Assembly (NCBI RefSeq): GCF_001509555.1
Contig: NZ_LMAS01000004.1
Coordinates: 293,158-357,157 of the forward strand
Source of the DNA: Bacillus sp. FJAT-29937
GTDB taxonomy: Bacteria > Bacillota > Bacilli > Bacillales > Cytobacillaceae
Length of the DNA: 64,000 bases
Reading direction: 5' to 3'
The notes beneath the pieces were generated by a model, which worked only from the letters and a program-made list of their open reading frames with translations, had not been told where the DNA came from and did not search any database. Shown here piece after piece: positions 1 through 8,841 of the stretch. Numbering within the stretch: position 1 is the stretch's first letter; each line of letters starts with the position of its first letter. A program made the position numbers and the translations under genes.

Positions 1-31
1 TTCTTGCATTCTCTCAATCTTTAATTCTCTA

Positions 32-1306
32 TCAATAAGATACATATTTAAGTGGATTTACTGCGTTCGTTCTGCTTCCGTTCCATGGGCCATGATGGAT
101 TTCGAAATGAAGGTGTGGTCCGGTAGAATGACCCGTACTACCCATATAGCCTAACATTTGTCCCTTTTCAACACGTTGACCATTTGAAACACTAAGACTT
201 TCCATGTGTCCATATACAGTCGTCATTACTTGTCCGTCGATAACGTGTGTGATCATCACGACATTTCCATAGCTTCCATCGTAATTCGCACGAATAACTG
301 AACCTGCTGCTGCTGCAACGATTGGTATCGATCCCCCACGGCCGCCTTTTCCAATATCAATCCCTGAATGGAACGTTCCCCAGCGTTGGCCAAAGTGGGA
401 TGTGAGTCTGCCTGTTGTTGGGTTCATGAATGCTCCATTTGAAATAGTTGGCATTGGCCCGACAGATGACCCGCTTGCCGCGTTTGCCGCTGCCTTTTTC
501 CTCTGTTCTTCAAGTTCACGCTGTCTCTTATTCCAAGCTTCTATTTCTTTTTTAATGGCCTTTTCTTGTGCTGCAAGAAGCCCAGCTTGATCTTCAAGCT
601 CATGAAGCTCTTCATGCATTTTTTCTTCCTGTTCATTTAAATGGGCAAGAAGCTTATTCTTCTCTGCCACTTGACCTTCTAACTTTTTCTTCATTTCCTC
701 AAGCTGTGCCTTCTTTTGGCTTAATTCTTCAAGCTGCTGTTTCACTTCAGCTTCCTTCAGATCAAGGGCTGCCTTGTCGTCCTGATGAGCCTTCAGCATA
801 TCCCTATCTGCCTGCATAAAGGTTGTCACGGCACTTACACGATTAATAAAGTCGCCAAAGCTTTGTGCACCGAGAAGAACATCCATATAATTGATAACCC
901 CGCCATTTTCCTGAATGGAGCGAACACGTTCCTTCAGAAGCTCGTCCCGTTTCTTAATCTGCTCCTTTAGGATAGCTATTTCCCCTTGGAGCCTATCAAT
1001 TTCTAGTTGCGCTTCTTCAATTTGTGCTTCCTTTTCTCGAATTTGATTGTTTGTATCCGCAACGGCAAAATCTAATTTTTTAATTTCGGCTGTAGTAGCT
1101 GCCTGTTCAGCATTGATTTCATTTACTTTATCTTGAGTTTGATTAATTTCAGATTGAATGGTTGATCGTTGGTTTTGTATATCTTTCTTTTTATTTTCCA
1201 ACTGCTTATTCACTTGGACTGCATGAGCTGTATTAGAAACCGGAGAAAATAAGCTGCCGAGCCCAACGATGATTCCAATTCCTAGAATGAGAAATTTCCG
1301 TTTCAT
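32..1306 (-). CDS. Secreted M23-family peptidoglycan endopeptidase with coiled-coil N-terminus
   Basis: A 424-residue exported cell-wall hydrolase that probably cuts peptide cross-links outside the membrane. Residues 1-29 are a signal peptide ending AHA. Residues 30 to about 275 are long heptad-rich coiled coils like those of CwlO, PcsB and EnvC, followed by an Ala/Ser-rich linker. The C-terminal 130 residues are an M23 (LytM) domain with the zinc ligands in FHSGIDIG and HLHFEIHHG, so the domain looks catalytically intact. The ATG has an AAGGGAG ribosome site 13 bases upstream. The gene lies beyond the terminator of the next upstream unit, so it is probably transcribed alone. The coiled coil is the sort controlled by FtsEX in related proteins; that link is inference. 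Confidence 0.9.
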   Translation of the reverse strand: MKRKFLILGIGIIVGLGSLFSPVSNTAHAVQVNKQLENKKKDIQNQRSTIQSEINQTQDKVNEINAEQAATTAEIKKLDFAVADTNNQIREKEAQIEEAQLEIDRLQGEIAILKEQIKKRDELLKERVRSIQENGGVINYMDVLLGAQSFGDFINRVSAVTTFMQADRDMLKAHQDDKAALDLKEAEVKQQLEELSQKKAQLEEMKKKLEGQVAEKNKLLAHLNEQEEKMHEELHELEDQAGLLAAQEKAIKKEIEAWNKRQRELEEQRKKAAANAASGSSVGPMPTISNGAFMNPTTGRLTSHFGQRWGTFHSGIDIGKGGRGGSIPIVAAAAGSVIRANYDGSYGNVVMITHVIDGQVMTTVYGHMESLSVSNGQRVEKGQMLGYMGSTGHSTGPHLHFEIHHGPWNGSRTNAVNPLKYVSY

Positions 1307-1619
1307 TTTGTTCCGTTTCTCCCTTCTATTTAACTAATTCATTTTTTCTTGCAAGCATGTATGTATACAATCTTTTTCTCTTCCAATCTGCAATAATACA
1401 AAATTATGTATGTAAAAATAATAATGTTGAAAAATGGAAATGTTTGTAGAATTTCAGAAATGAGAATGATGGAAGAATTTCGCAATATTGGTCATTTTTT
1501 GTCCCATAATTGTACATTTTATATTATAACATTGTCCATTCAAAAGTTAATCCCGAAAATTATTACAAATATATTTCAAGAGAATGCGTTTTTTGTCGAA
1601 TAAAGCCGGGCACCAAACA
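1307..1619. other. Intergenic region without a recognisable gene
   Basis: This AT-rich stretch between the M23 gene and the terminator of the upstream unit should hold the M23 promoter on the minus strand. I see no conserved protein signal. A 65-codon plus-strand reading frame (1406-1603) lacks a convincing ribosome site and has a low-complexity translation. Confidence 0.5.
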
Positions 1620-1620
1620 T

Positions 1621-1646
1621 AAAAAAACGCCAAGCAAAACTTGGCG
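1621..1646 (-). terminator. Rho-independent terminator ending the seven-gene ligase/racemase unit
   Basis: On the minus strand CGCCAAG, a five-base loop and CTTGGCG form a perfect seven-pair stem followed by seven T. It lies 38 bases past the stop of the small gene at 1684, so transcription from the 8.4 kb end should finish here. Confidence 0.9.
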
Positions 1647-1683
1647 GCGGCATATTTGAATCTATTATATATCTAAATAGTCA

Positions 1684-1998
1684 TTATTCTGCGCGGCTCT
1701 TATCTCTCTTTAACCTTTCAAGTTCCTGCTTCAGCTGCAGATTCTCTTGTTGTATGGCTGCCAGATGATCATTTACAAATAATTCTCTTCCGTTCTTAGG
1801 AGGCTGAAGGGATACTTTATACCATCTCTTTCCGTCAGGGGCTTCAGTTGGGATGCTTTTATTTAAACTAGCCTTTGGATAAATTCTTTTAATGTATTCA
1901 GTTTCCTCATCAGATAACCGCAATTCTCTAATGTTGACTCCATCACCAAAAGATTCTTTCAAAAACTTTCTAAACTTCTCCGCTTCATTCATTTTCAA
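1684..1998 (-). CDS. Small conserved-looking hypothetical protein
   Basis: 104 residues, charged, no signal peptide or membrane span. The first 60 residues are mixed alpha/beta in character, with a GKRWYKVSLQPP motif in the middle. The last 30 are a heptad-like coiled coil (QQENLQLKQELERLKRD), suggesting self-association. I do not recognise a family. The start is taken as TTG at 1998 because GGGAGGG lies seven bases before it; an in-frame ATG two codons later is further away. It is the last gene of a same-strand unit, 39 bases after the racemase, with the terminator just behind it. Its function could relate to that unit, but nothing in its sequence shows it. Confidence 0.7.
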   Translation of the reverse strand: MKMNEAEKFRKFLKESFGDGVNIRELRLSDEETEYIKRIYPKASLNKSIPTEAPDGKRWYKVSLQPPKNGRELFVNDHLAAIQQENLQLKQELERLKRDKSRAE

Positions 1999-2037
1999 AA
2001 TTGATCCCTCCCTTTAAAGATTGACCGTTCCTAAAGA

Positions 2038-2766
2038 TTAAGGCTTGCCCCATTTCATTGAATTCTTAACAACGCCACCGGAATATTCAATTGACTTTTC
2101 AACAAGGACATCCATGGCATCGATGCAATATTTCATGACTTCATCGCTTAAGTTCATGCACGATAGCTCCGTGCAAGCGAGTATAACACAGCTGCAATTC
2201 TCTCTATGAATAAGATCCATAATGATTTGTTCAATTACAGCAGTATCTACCTTCAAATCACTTTTTATATTATATATTGTATTCATCACTTGCTCTTGAG
2301 AGACCTCATCAGGGATATGTAATTTCATATTATAGTTTAAACATCCCTGTCTATAGATGCCGGTGCTCACTGTCCCATTTGTCGCTAGTATTGCAACCTT
2401 GGTATGATCTCCATGCTTTCTATGAATTTCTTTGCACGTCTCATCTACCATGTTAATAATCTTTATATTAGTCATTTCCTGCATTTGATTGTAGAAAAAA
2501 TGGGATGTGTTACACGGTATGGCAATGTGGTCTACACCTGCCGCTTCGAGAATTTTCATATCCTTAGCTACCGCATTTAAAAACAGTTCTTCTTTATTTT
2601 CCAAAATCACTGTTGTGCGGTCAGGTAATGCTGCATGGTTTAGGATAACCATATTTATGTGTTCCTGGTCAGAATTCGCCACCGTATTTTCAATAACCTT
2701 TTCAAAATAGACAGATGTGGCCATTGGCCCCATCCCACCAATAACACCTAAGCTTTTCTTATGCAT
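2038..2766 (-). CDS. racD: Aspartate/glutamate racemase family protein
   Basis: A 242-residue PLP-independent amino acid racemase. It begins with the family signature KSLGVIGGMGPMAT and carries both catalytic cysteines, PCNTSHFF (about residue 83) and LACTELS (about residue 196), as in aspartate racemases and broad-specificity RacX/YgeA enzymes. The expected reaction is interconversion of L- and D-Asp or Glu in the cytoplasm. It is not the housekeeping MurI/RacE type. It lies in a unit with an ATP-grasp ligase resembling D-aspartate ligase and an asparagine-synthase-type amidotransferase, so supplying D-Asp for ligation is an attractive inference. The 120-base gap upstream could hold its own promoter. 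Confidence 0.85.
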   Translation of the reverse strand: MHKKSLGVIGGMGPMATSVYFEKVIENTVANSDQEHINMVILNHAALPDRTTVILENKEELFLNAVAKDMKILEAAGVDHIAIPCNTSHFFYNQMQEMTNIKIINMVDETCKEIHRKHGDHTKVAILATNGTVSTGIYRQGCLNYNMKLHIPDEVSQEQVMNTIYNIKSDLKVDTAVIEQIIMDLIHRENCSCVILACTELSCMNLSDEVMKYCIDAMDVLVEKSIEYSGGVVKNSMKWGKP

Positions 2767-2886
2767 ATTTCATCCTTCTTAATGTATTGACATGTTTATA
2801 TACGTATTCTATCACAAAAATGAAAAGCAAAAGAAATGTCCGCCTGTATCTGGATGATGCGGGGAATTCCTTTTGCTCTCACTTTT

Positions 2887-3708
2887 TTAGTTTCCACTTT
2901 TGACTGCTACAGTCATCGCATGACTGCCAAGCTCTTGGTAGCTTTTGAAAAATGCGTTTTTATCATAAGTCATTTGGCCGACTAACGGGTTCATCACATG
3001 TACTTTTTTCTCGTCATAGCCATTTAAAACGACCGCATGTAAATTAGTTGGAGCAGTAAATTTCTCCCCTGTATCATGAAAATACCAAGAATAATTTAAT
3101 TTCGGCTTCCCAAGGTCCAAGGTTACCCAAACTAATACGGGAGTTCCTTTATTAAGCTGTTTAATAATGTCTTCTTTCTTGCTTCCGCTTAAATCGAGGG
3201 TCTGAATATCACCGCCGGCAGCATCAGAATACTTCTTTGCCGCATTTATAATTGGAGGTGCATAGCTGAAAAAGCCGCCAGTCTCACTTCTAGGGTTTCC
3301 GGCATACGCCTTATAAGGATTGGCTCCATATCGGCGTTTGTTCTTCGTGGAAAATGACTGTTTAGGCAAATATTGATCAGCCATTTCCGTTTTTGAAACC
3401 TCATAACCATACGTGTTCAGAATAGACGTTAATGAAGTAATTTCACAGCCATGCGGAAGTTCCGGCAGTTGCTTGACAGTTTTAACTGGGATAAAGACCT
3501 CTGTTATTTTCATCTGCCCTTCTTTTGTCCAGTCATATCTTTTCACATATGTCGGGACATTGAGCTTTGTAATGGCCTCAATTCCTGTAAAATCCACTTC
3601 TGAATTCGCACTGCTGTTTACCTTCAAATGGCTATTTATCGTGTCTATTGTCAAATAAACGACAAATACAAGGACTATAAAAATAGTGCTGACTACTATT
3701 TTCCTCAC
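2887..3708 (-). CDS. C39-like cysteine peptidase, membrane-anchored (YvpB-like)
   Basis: 273 residues. Residues 1-21 form a membrane-spanning signal anchor, so the rest should be outside the membrane. The C39-like fold is shown by the catalytic cysteine in LPHGCEITSLTSIL and the later histidine/asparagine region LHAVVLNGYDEKKVHVMNPL. Family members resemble B. subtilis YvpB, whose role is unclear. The start is GTG at 3708 with GGGGATG upstream; a nearby ATG is out of frame. It sits 40 bases after the AsnO-like gene, so it is probably co-transcribed. A role in trimming or attaching the peptide made by the neighbouring ligases is inference. Confidence 0.8.
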   Translation of the reverse strand: MRKIVVSTIFIVLVFVVYLTIDTINSHLKVNSSANSEVDFTGIEAITKLNVPTYVKRYDWTKEGQMKITEVFIPVKTVKQLPELPHGCEITSLTSILNTYGYEVSKTEMADQYLPKQSFSTKNKRRYGANPYKAYAGNPRSETGGFFSYAPPIINAAKKYSDAAGGDIQTLDLSGSKKEDIIKQLNKGTPVLVWVTLDLGKPKLNYSWYFHDTGEKFTAPTNLHAVVLNGYDEKKVHVMNPLVGQMTYDKNAFFKSYQELGSHAMTVAVKSGN

Positions 3709-3748
3709 TCATATTCATCCCCTATAACAACTGTCTAGCAACAGCGTA

Positions 3749-5596
3749 TTACATTTCTTTAAAAAACTTCTTATACCAAACAAGGAACACATAAACTGTC
3801 CAAATGTAGCGGGCATAATTATGTTTCTTTGTATAATGCTCTTCTAAATATCTCAAAAGCTCATCCGTGTCGAAGAACTCTTTCGCCATATCTGATTGGA
3901 ACATTTCTTTCACAATCTTGTAATATTTCTCTTCTTGAAGCCAAAAACGAATCGGCACAGGGAAGCCAACCTTTGGACGGTTTGCCCATTCATCTGGAAG
4001 AACCTCACTTGAAGCAGCACGCAATGCATATTTTGTATCTTTACGATTCACGCGAAGTGAGCTAGGCAATTTGGATGCCATTGACATGACTTCTTTATCT
4101 AGGAATGGAACCCTTAATTCAATGGAATGAGCCATGCTCATTTTATCCGCTTTTAAAAGAATATCTCCAGGCAGCCAAAGCTTTAGGTCAAGATACTGCA
4201 TTTTCGTTACATCATCTTTCCCCTTCACTTGATCAAATACTAGTTTTGTAATACTTTGTACTGTCGGACCGTTTTTATACTCATCCTTTAACACTTTGAA
4301 AGCATCTTCTTCCTCAAAGACTTTAGCCTGCCCAATAAACTTCTCTTCGATCTTTTGGCCGCCTTTTACTAAGAAGGTTGTAATTTTATTTTGCGGAAGG
4401 GCACTGCCGACCTTAGATAGCGCACGTCTGATGGCGTATGGAACCTTTTCATATTTTTCTTGCTTAGCTGATTTCTGATACCATACATATCCGCCAAAAA
4501 TTTCGTCTGCACCTTCGCCGGACAAAACAACAGTTACATGTTCTCTCGCTAATTTGGATAAGAAATAAAGAGGAACAGAAGAAAGATTCGACTGCGGCTC
4601 ATCCATATGATATTGAATGGTAGGCAATGTTTCAAAGCATTCATCTGCATTCATTAGCTTACTATAGTTTTCAATATGAAGTTTGTCTGATAACTCTTTA
4701 GACAAATTCGTTTCATTAAAGATCCCTTCGTAATCCTTAAACCCAATTGAGAACGTTTTATTAGGCTTAAGCAGAGCCGTAATATAGCTGGAATCAATTC
4801 CGCCTGAAAGGAAGGACCCTACCTTAACATCACTGATTTTGTGATAGTCAACTGATTCTCTCATCGTGCTATTGATTTGTTCGATATAATAATCTAAGCT
4901 ATTCTCTTTTTCATCGAAATTTACATTCCAGTACTGCTTAATTTCCATTTTACCTTGTTTATAGATCATATAATGACCTGGTTTGAGCTTGTACACACCT
5001 TTAAAGAAGGTTTCATCTAGAACTGAATATTGGAAGGTTAAATAAGGCATCAGTGCATCCTTATTTAATTCTTTTTTGAAGCTTGAGTTCTTTAAGAATG
5101 ATTTAATTTCGGAACCAAAGATAAAGGAGTTATCTGTAGTGTTTTGTGTATAATAAAGAGGCTTAATTCCAAAGAAATCACGTGCAAGAAGCATCGTTTC
5201 TTTTTTCGTATCCCAAATTGCGAAAGCAAACATTCCTCTTAGCTTCTGCAATAAGTCTACGCCGTACTCTTCATAACCGTGGATTAATACTTCACTATCT
5301 GTATCTGTTTTGAAAATATGGCCTTTTTCTAAAAGGTCCTTTTTCAATTCTTGATAGTTGTAAATTTCCCCGTTAAAAATTAACACACAGCTTTTATCTT
5401 CATTAAACATCGGCTGACCGGCTTCTTCAGATAAATCAATAATGCTTAGGCGTCTAAAGCCAAAGGCAATATCTTTATCTGTATAAGATTCTCCGCTGTC
5501 AGGTCCTCTATGAATAATCGTGTCCATCATGTCATTGATTGTTTGTTTCTTATCTATTTCTGGGTTAGCATGAGCAAAACCAACAAAACCGCACAT
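3749..5596 (-). CDS. asnO: Glutamine-hydrolysing asparagine synthase family amidotransferase (AsnO-like)
   Basis: 615 residues, the same size as B. subtilis AsnO/YisO, a sporulation-linked paralogue of AsnB. Cys2 (MCGFVGF) is the nucleophile of the class II glutaminase domain (about 1-210). The synthetase domain (about 215-600) has the pyrophosphate loop SGGIDSS near residue 265. The family amidates carboxylates through an adenylate, using ammonia from glutamine. Some members act on peptidoglycan rather than free aspartate: AsnB/AsnB1 on meso-DAP and lactococcal AsnH on cross-bridge D-Asp. With a ligase, a Mur-type ligase and a racemase in the same unit, a peptide-bound substrate is plausible here, but plain asparagine synthesis cannot be excluded. 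Confidence 0.92.
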   Translation of the reverse strand: MCGFVGFAHANPEIDKKQTINDMMDTIIHRGPDSGESYTDKDIAFGFRRLSIIDLSEEAGQPMFNEDKSCVLIFNGEIYNYQELKKDLLEKGHIFKTDTDSEVLIHGYEEYGVDLLQKLRGMFAFAIWDTKKETMLLARDFFGIKPLYYTQNTTDNSFIFGSEIKSFLKNSSFKKELNKDALMPYLTFQYSVLDETFFKGVYKLKPGHYMIYKQGKMEIKQYWNVNFDEKENSLDYYIEQINSTMRESVDYHKISDVKVGSFLSGGIDSSYITALLKPNKTFSIGFKDYEGIFNETNLSKELSDKLHIENYSKLMNADECFETLPTIQYHMDEPQSNLSSVPLYFLSKLAREHVTVVLSGEGADEIFGGYVWYQKSAKQEKYEKVPYAIRRALSKVGSALPQNKITTFLVKGGQKIEEKFIGQAKVFEEEDAFKVLKDEYKNGPTVQSITKLVFDQVKGKDDVTKMQYLDLKLWLPGDILLKADKMSMAHSIELRVPFLDKEVMSMASKLPSSLRVNRKDTKYALRAASSEVLPDEWANRPKVGFPVPIRFWLQEEKYYKIVKEMFQSDMAKEFFDTDELLRYLEEHYTKKHNYARYIWTVYVFLVWYKKFFKEM

Positions 5597-5663
5597 TTTC
5601 TATCACCTTTATTATAAATTTAAGAAGGGGACTTGATTGTCCCCTGTTATTTTACAACATTTT

Positions 5664-7202
5664 TCATTGAGCTGATACACGATTGCGCAATGGCAGGAAT
5701 AATTTTTCCTTGGAAAAATCCTTCTTTATCTTTTCAATTTGATGTAAAGCAATTTCAGCTCCGTGATCCATTCCTTGACAGCCAGCAAGCAAAATTAAAT
5801 CTCCCGCTTCTGCTTTAGATAAAGCATTTTCGATCGCATCTGGAAGCTCATCATATAACTGAACCTTAATGTCAGCATCCTTCATCACTTCTTCAAATAC
5901 CTGCTGCTCCTCATCTGTCACCTTGTCCTTAGAAGTAACATGAGACATGCTCTTTGTGGCAATCACTTCATTAAAGCCTAGCTTTGACGCCCATTCAGCA
6001 ATAGTCTCAGCATTTTCGCGGTTTACAGTAGGACCTCTTTCTCCCCTAATGGCGTAAACGAGATGAAGCTTTTGATAATCCATAAATTTCAGCGTTTCTA
6101 GCGTTACGTTTATATTTCCAGCGTTGGCAAAGTGATCATCAATAATCTTGAAATCATCTTCAAAAATGAACTCAAAGCGGCGTTCTACTCCGCCAAACGT
6201 CTTCAATGTTTTTTGAATCGTTGATACAGAAACATTCGAAAGCAATGCTACCGTAATAGCCACCATCGCATTATAAACAGAGTGAAGACCTGGTACAGCT
6301 AGTTCAATATCAAACTCACCTGGGATATATTCTGTATCATTTACCCTAAATGACTTCAAAATTTCCACTGTGAATTTAGCTCGTCCAGTTGATAAATCCA
6401 TATTTTTACAATGAATATGCCCTTCATTGCTCTTCACGCCAAATGTGATGACCTGAGCCTTTGTAGCGTTAACTAAAGAAGCCGAGTAAGGACAATCCAG
6501 ATTAAGAACGGCAAAGCTATTTTCACTGGCATTGCGAATTAGGCTAGATTTTACTTCAAAATATTTTTCAAAAGACCCATGGGAATCAATGTGCTCACGG
6601 CTTACATTATTTAGGGTAACAATATCGTAATCCACTTGCTCAACCCGGTTCATTTCCAGGGCTTGGGATGACACCTCCATGCTTACATGGGTGACATCAC
6701 GTTCTACCATTTCATTTAAATAGTATTGTAAATCTAAAGATTCAGGCGTGGTCAGCTCTGAAGGAATGGATGTATCATCGATTTTAATCGTGACAGTTCC
6801 GATCAGCCCCGTTTTGAGGCCTTCATTTTCTAAAATAGCATTTGTCATATAGGAAGTTGTGGTTTTTCCATTTGTAGCAGTGATTCCGATCATATTAAGC
6901 TTTTTAGATGGATTGTCATAGAAGTGAGCACCCAATCTAGCTAATGAAATCCGGCAATCTTTAACTAAATATTGTGGAATATTAACATCCTCGTTGAACT
7001 CTTCAACGACAGCAGCTACTGCTCCATTTTCTGCTGCTTGTTTCAAATATTTATGCCCGTCCGTTTTATATCCTCGCACACAAACAAAAAGGTGTCCATT
7101 CGAAACCTTTTGGGAATGGTAGGAAATCCCGTTAATCGTTAAATCCTGATCATTCAGCACTTTTTTTACGTCAAGTGATTGAAGGAGTGTTTCTAGCTTC
7201 AT
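5664..7202 (-). CDS. MurE-like peptide ligase lacking the DAP-recognition motif
   Basis: A 512-residue Mur ligase. Domain 1 resembles the MurE UDP-binding domain. The central domain has ATNGKTTTSY, NNVSREHIDSHG and the lysine usually carbamylated (HGSFEKYFEVKSSL). The C-terminal domain is clearly atypical. Where MurE has DNPR for meso-DAP binding there is a run ATKSMSHVTSKDK. The usual DYAHTPD is replaced by DDHFANAGN, and GKGHE by GCQGMDHGAE. Housekeeping murE normally lies in the dcw cluster, so this is a paralogue that probably joins a different amino acid or accepts a different acceptor. It sits between the ATP-grasp ligase and the amidotransferase (gaps of 55 and 67 bases). Confidence 0.85.
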   Translation of the reverse strand: MKLETLLQSLDVKKVLNDQDLTINGISYHSQKVSNGHLFVCVRGYKTDGHKYLKQAAENGAVAAVVEEFNEDVNIPQYLVKDCRISLARLGAHFYDNPSKKLNMIGITATNGKTTTSYMTNAILENEGLKTGLIGTVTIKIDDTSIPSELTTPESLDLQYYLNEMVERDVTHVSMEVSSQALEMNRVEQVDYDIVTLNNVSREHIDSHGSFEKYFEVKSSLIRNASENSFAVLNLDCPYSASLVNATKAQVITFGVKSNEGHIHCKNMDLSTGRAKFTVEILKSFRVNDTEYIPGEFDIELAVPGLHSVYNAMVAITVALLSNVSVSTIQKTLKTFGGVERRFEFIFEDDFKIIDDHFANAGNINVTLETLKFMDYQKLHLVYAIRGERGPTVNRENAETIAEWASKLGFNEVIATKSMSHVTSKDKVTDEEQQVFEEVMKDADIKVQLYDELPDAIENALSKAEAGDLILLAGCQGMDHGAEIALHQIEKIKKDFSKEKLFLPLRNRVSAQ

Positions 7203-7257
7203 TCGTTTCTACCTCTTTTCTGCGTCATTTCCTAACCGCTTTGTTTAGGTATGTTCA

Positions 7258-8430
7258 TTATTTCTTCCGCATCTTTCCTGCAATTTTCTTAAAATAAACA
7301 ATGCCAGGCTTCGGATCCGACCAATCCCAAATAGCATAAGCTTTTTGCTTCATTAATGATTTAATTACTTGTCCTTTAGTTAGCTGACCGGTCTTTATAT
7401 AGCCCTTTATTGCCAATATATCCTCATAGGCATACCAAAATACACGGTGCTTATCCTCTTTTACTGCATAAGGCTCAAGAGGAGACCCTGTTAGCTCACG
7501 GTAAGTAATATAGGGGAAGTTAACCCCTACCTTATAGAGAAGATTGTTTAAATTAGTAATCCGGGCATTGATTTCAATTAAATAGAACTTTCCTGTCTCT
7601 GCGTCTTTTTTAAACTCAATTTCCGCAAATCCTTTAAATCCGATCGCTTCCAAAAATGGAGCTCCAATATCGTACAGTTCTTGAACATATTTCTGCTCCG
7701 TATAAACAGAAGCTCCGAAGTTAATTGGATATTGGCGGTGCTTTTGGCATGTCACCCAATGAGTGACCTTTGCATCCTGATTTAAATAAGCATCAAATGT
7801 ATACATATGATCGTCAAATCCAGGGATAATTCTCTGCACGATCACTTCTAAATTGGCATTCTTCGACTTTTCGATGGCTGCCAATAATTCTTCTCGATTA
7901 AAAACTTTAAACAGCTTTTTTCTAAAATGCGCAACAAAGGCCGGGGAATCTGAAGGCTTTACGATACACGGATATTTAAGTGTTGTTTCTACTTTTTCAA
8001 TAAAATTTTCTTCATCTATTCTAACCGTTTCAGGGACAGCCATCCCCTTTTCAACCGCTAATGCATGCAATGTTTCCTTATTCATCACTTTCGTATAAAG
8101 GCCCTTTTCCGTTTGAGGAATGAGATAATATTCTCTTATCTCATCTAAATGCTCATCCACGACCTCTACATAGGAATCATGACAAGGAATTAACACAGGC
8201 TTTACACTCTGCTTTTTCGCATAATCTATTAAAAAACGTATAAACCCTTTTGGGTCTTTTTTATAATAAGGGGCAATTAGCCTTTCAGAACAGTATTTAG
8301 ATTCAGAGCCATATCGGTCCTCTTCTGAATAATCAACGGCAACTGTATGAATGCCATGTACTCCCAGGCAGCGAATTGTACTTAAACCTATATAATAATT
8401 ACATCCTAAAATTACAGCTTTATTATTCAA
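7258..8430 (-). CDS. ATP-grasp carboxylate-amine ligase resembling D-aspartate ligase
   Basis: 390 residues, an ATP-grasp enzyme that would activate a carboxylate as acyl phosphate and couple it to an amine. The N-terminal pre-ATP-grasp domain contains AVILGCNYYIGLSTIRCLG and LIPCHDSYVEV. The core contains PCIVKPSDSPAF and the metal-binding EIEF and EINARITNLNNLL near residues 275-300. The order LIPC-D-Y-E, EYY-P, then TKVMNKE recalls, from memory, the enterococcal D-aspartate ligase Aslfm. The start is TTG at 8430 with AAGGAG eight bases before it. It is the first gene of the minus-strand unit that later includes a racemase and an amidotransferase. The substrate is not proven. Confidence 0.85.
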   Translation of the reverse strand: MNNKAVILGCNYYIGLSTIRCLGVHGIHTVAVDYSEEDRYGSESKYCSERLIAPYYKKDPKGFIRFLIDYAKKQSVKPVLIPCHDSYVEVVDEHLDEIREYYLIPQTEKGLYTKVMNKETLHALAVEKGMAVPETVRIDEENFIEKVETTLKYPCIVKPSDSPAFVAHFRKKLFKVFNREELLAAIEKSKNANLEVIVQRIIPGFDDHMYTFDAYLNQDAKVTHWVTCQKHRQYPINFGASVYTEQKYVQELYDIGAPFLEAIGFKGFAEIEFKKDAETGKFYLIEINARITNLNNLLYKVGVNFPYITYRELTGSPLEPYAVKEDKHRVFWYAYEDILAIKGYIKTGQLTKGQVIKSLMKQKAYAIWDWSDPKPGIVYFKKIAGKMRKK

Positions 8431-8520
8431 ACTCTCATCTCCTTGAATACCTGAATGCGATATTCTTCAATATATAGATATTGACATAGAAGTGAGTAAC
8501 CGTGCAATAGATAATGAATA

Positions 8521-8606
8521 ATTTCGGCCAAATAGCACAGGTAGTTTTTGGCTGAAATGTTCTAAGCCGCTCCTTAGAAAAATCTCGAAGCGGCTTACTG
8601 TTTTTT
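8521..8606 (+). other. Tandem hairpins with T-run in the 8431-8841 intergenic region
   Basis: Two adjacent stems lie in the gap between the divergent ligase and histidine-kinase genes. The first has 12-base arms ATTTCGGCCAAA (8521) and TTTGGCTGAAAT (8547) with one G-U pair. The second has perfect nine-base arms TAAGCCGCT (8563) and AGCGGCTTA (8589), with six T at 8601-8606. No plus-strand gene lies directly upstream, so this is either the end of a small RNA or a leader attenuator for the kinase gene. The rest of the gap shows nothing clear. Confidence 0.5.
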
Positions 8607-8841
8607 AAAAATTATATCTTTATGTTTTTTTAATGTAAACACTTACTATTTTATTTGAATGTAATGCTTGTTAAGCTACGATAAGGCTGTAAGATATCTA
8701 GTATATTTTGTCTAAATTAGAGATACGACAAAACCTATTAACTTCAAGGCTGTTCAAAGTTTATAAATATGATGTCTGACCATGATTATGATAAAGTATA
8801 GTCAGATAATTTTACTAACCTCTTTCGAAAGGGAGGAAACC

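Noticed and set aside
1406..1603. A 65-codon plus-strand reading frame in the gap after the M23 gene
   Set aside because: No convincing ribosome site, low-complexity hydrophobic translation and no family signature; treated as intergenic DNA.
5664..7202. Assignment as housekeeping murE
   Set aside because: The DAP-recognition and late motifs of MurE are replaced and the context is not the dcw cluster.
8782..8841. A 20-codon extension of the histidine kinase
   Set aside because: The ATG at 8842 has GGGAGGAAACC before it and directly precedes the basic, membrane-targeting N-terminus.
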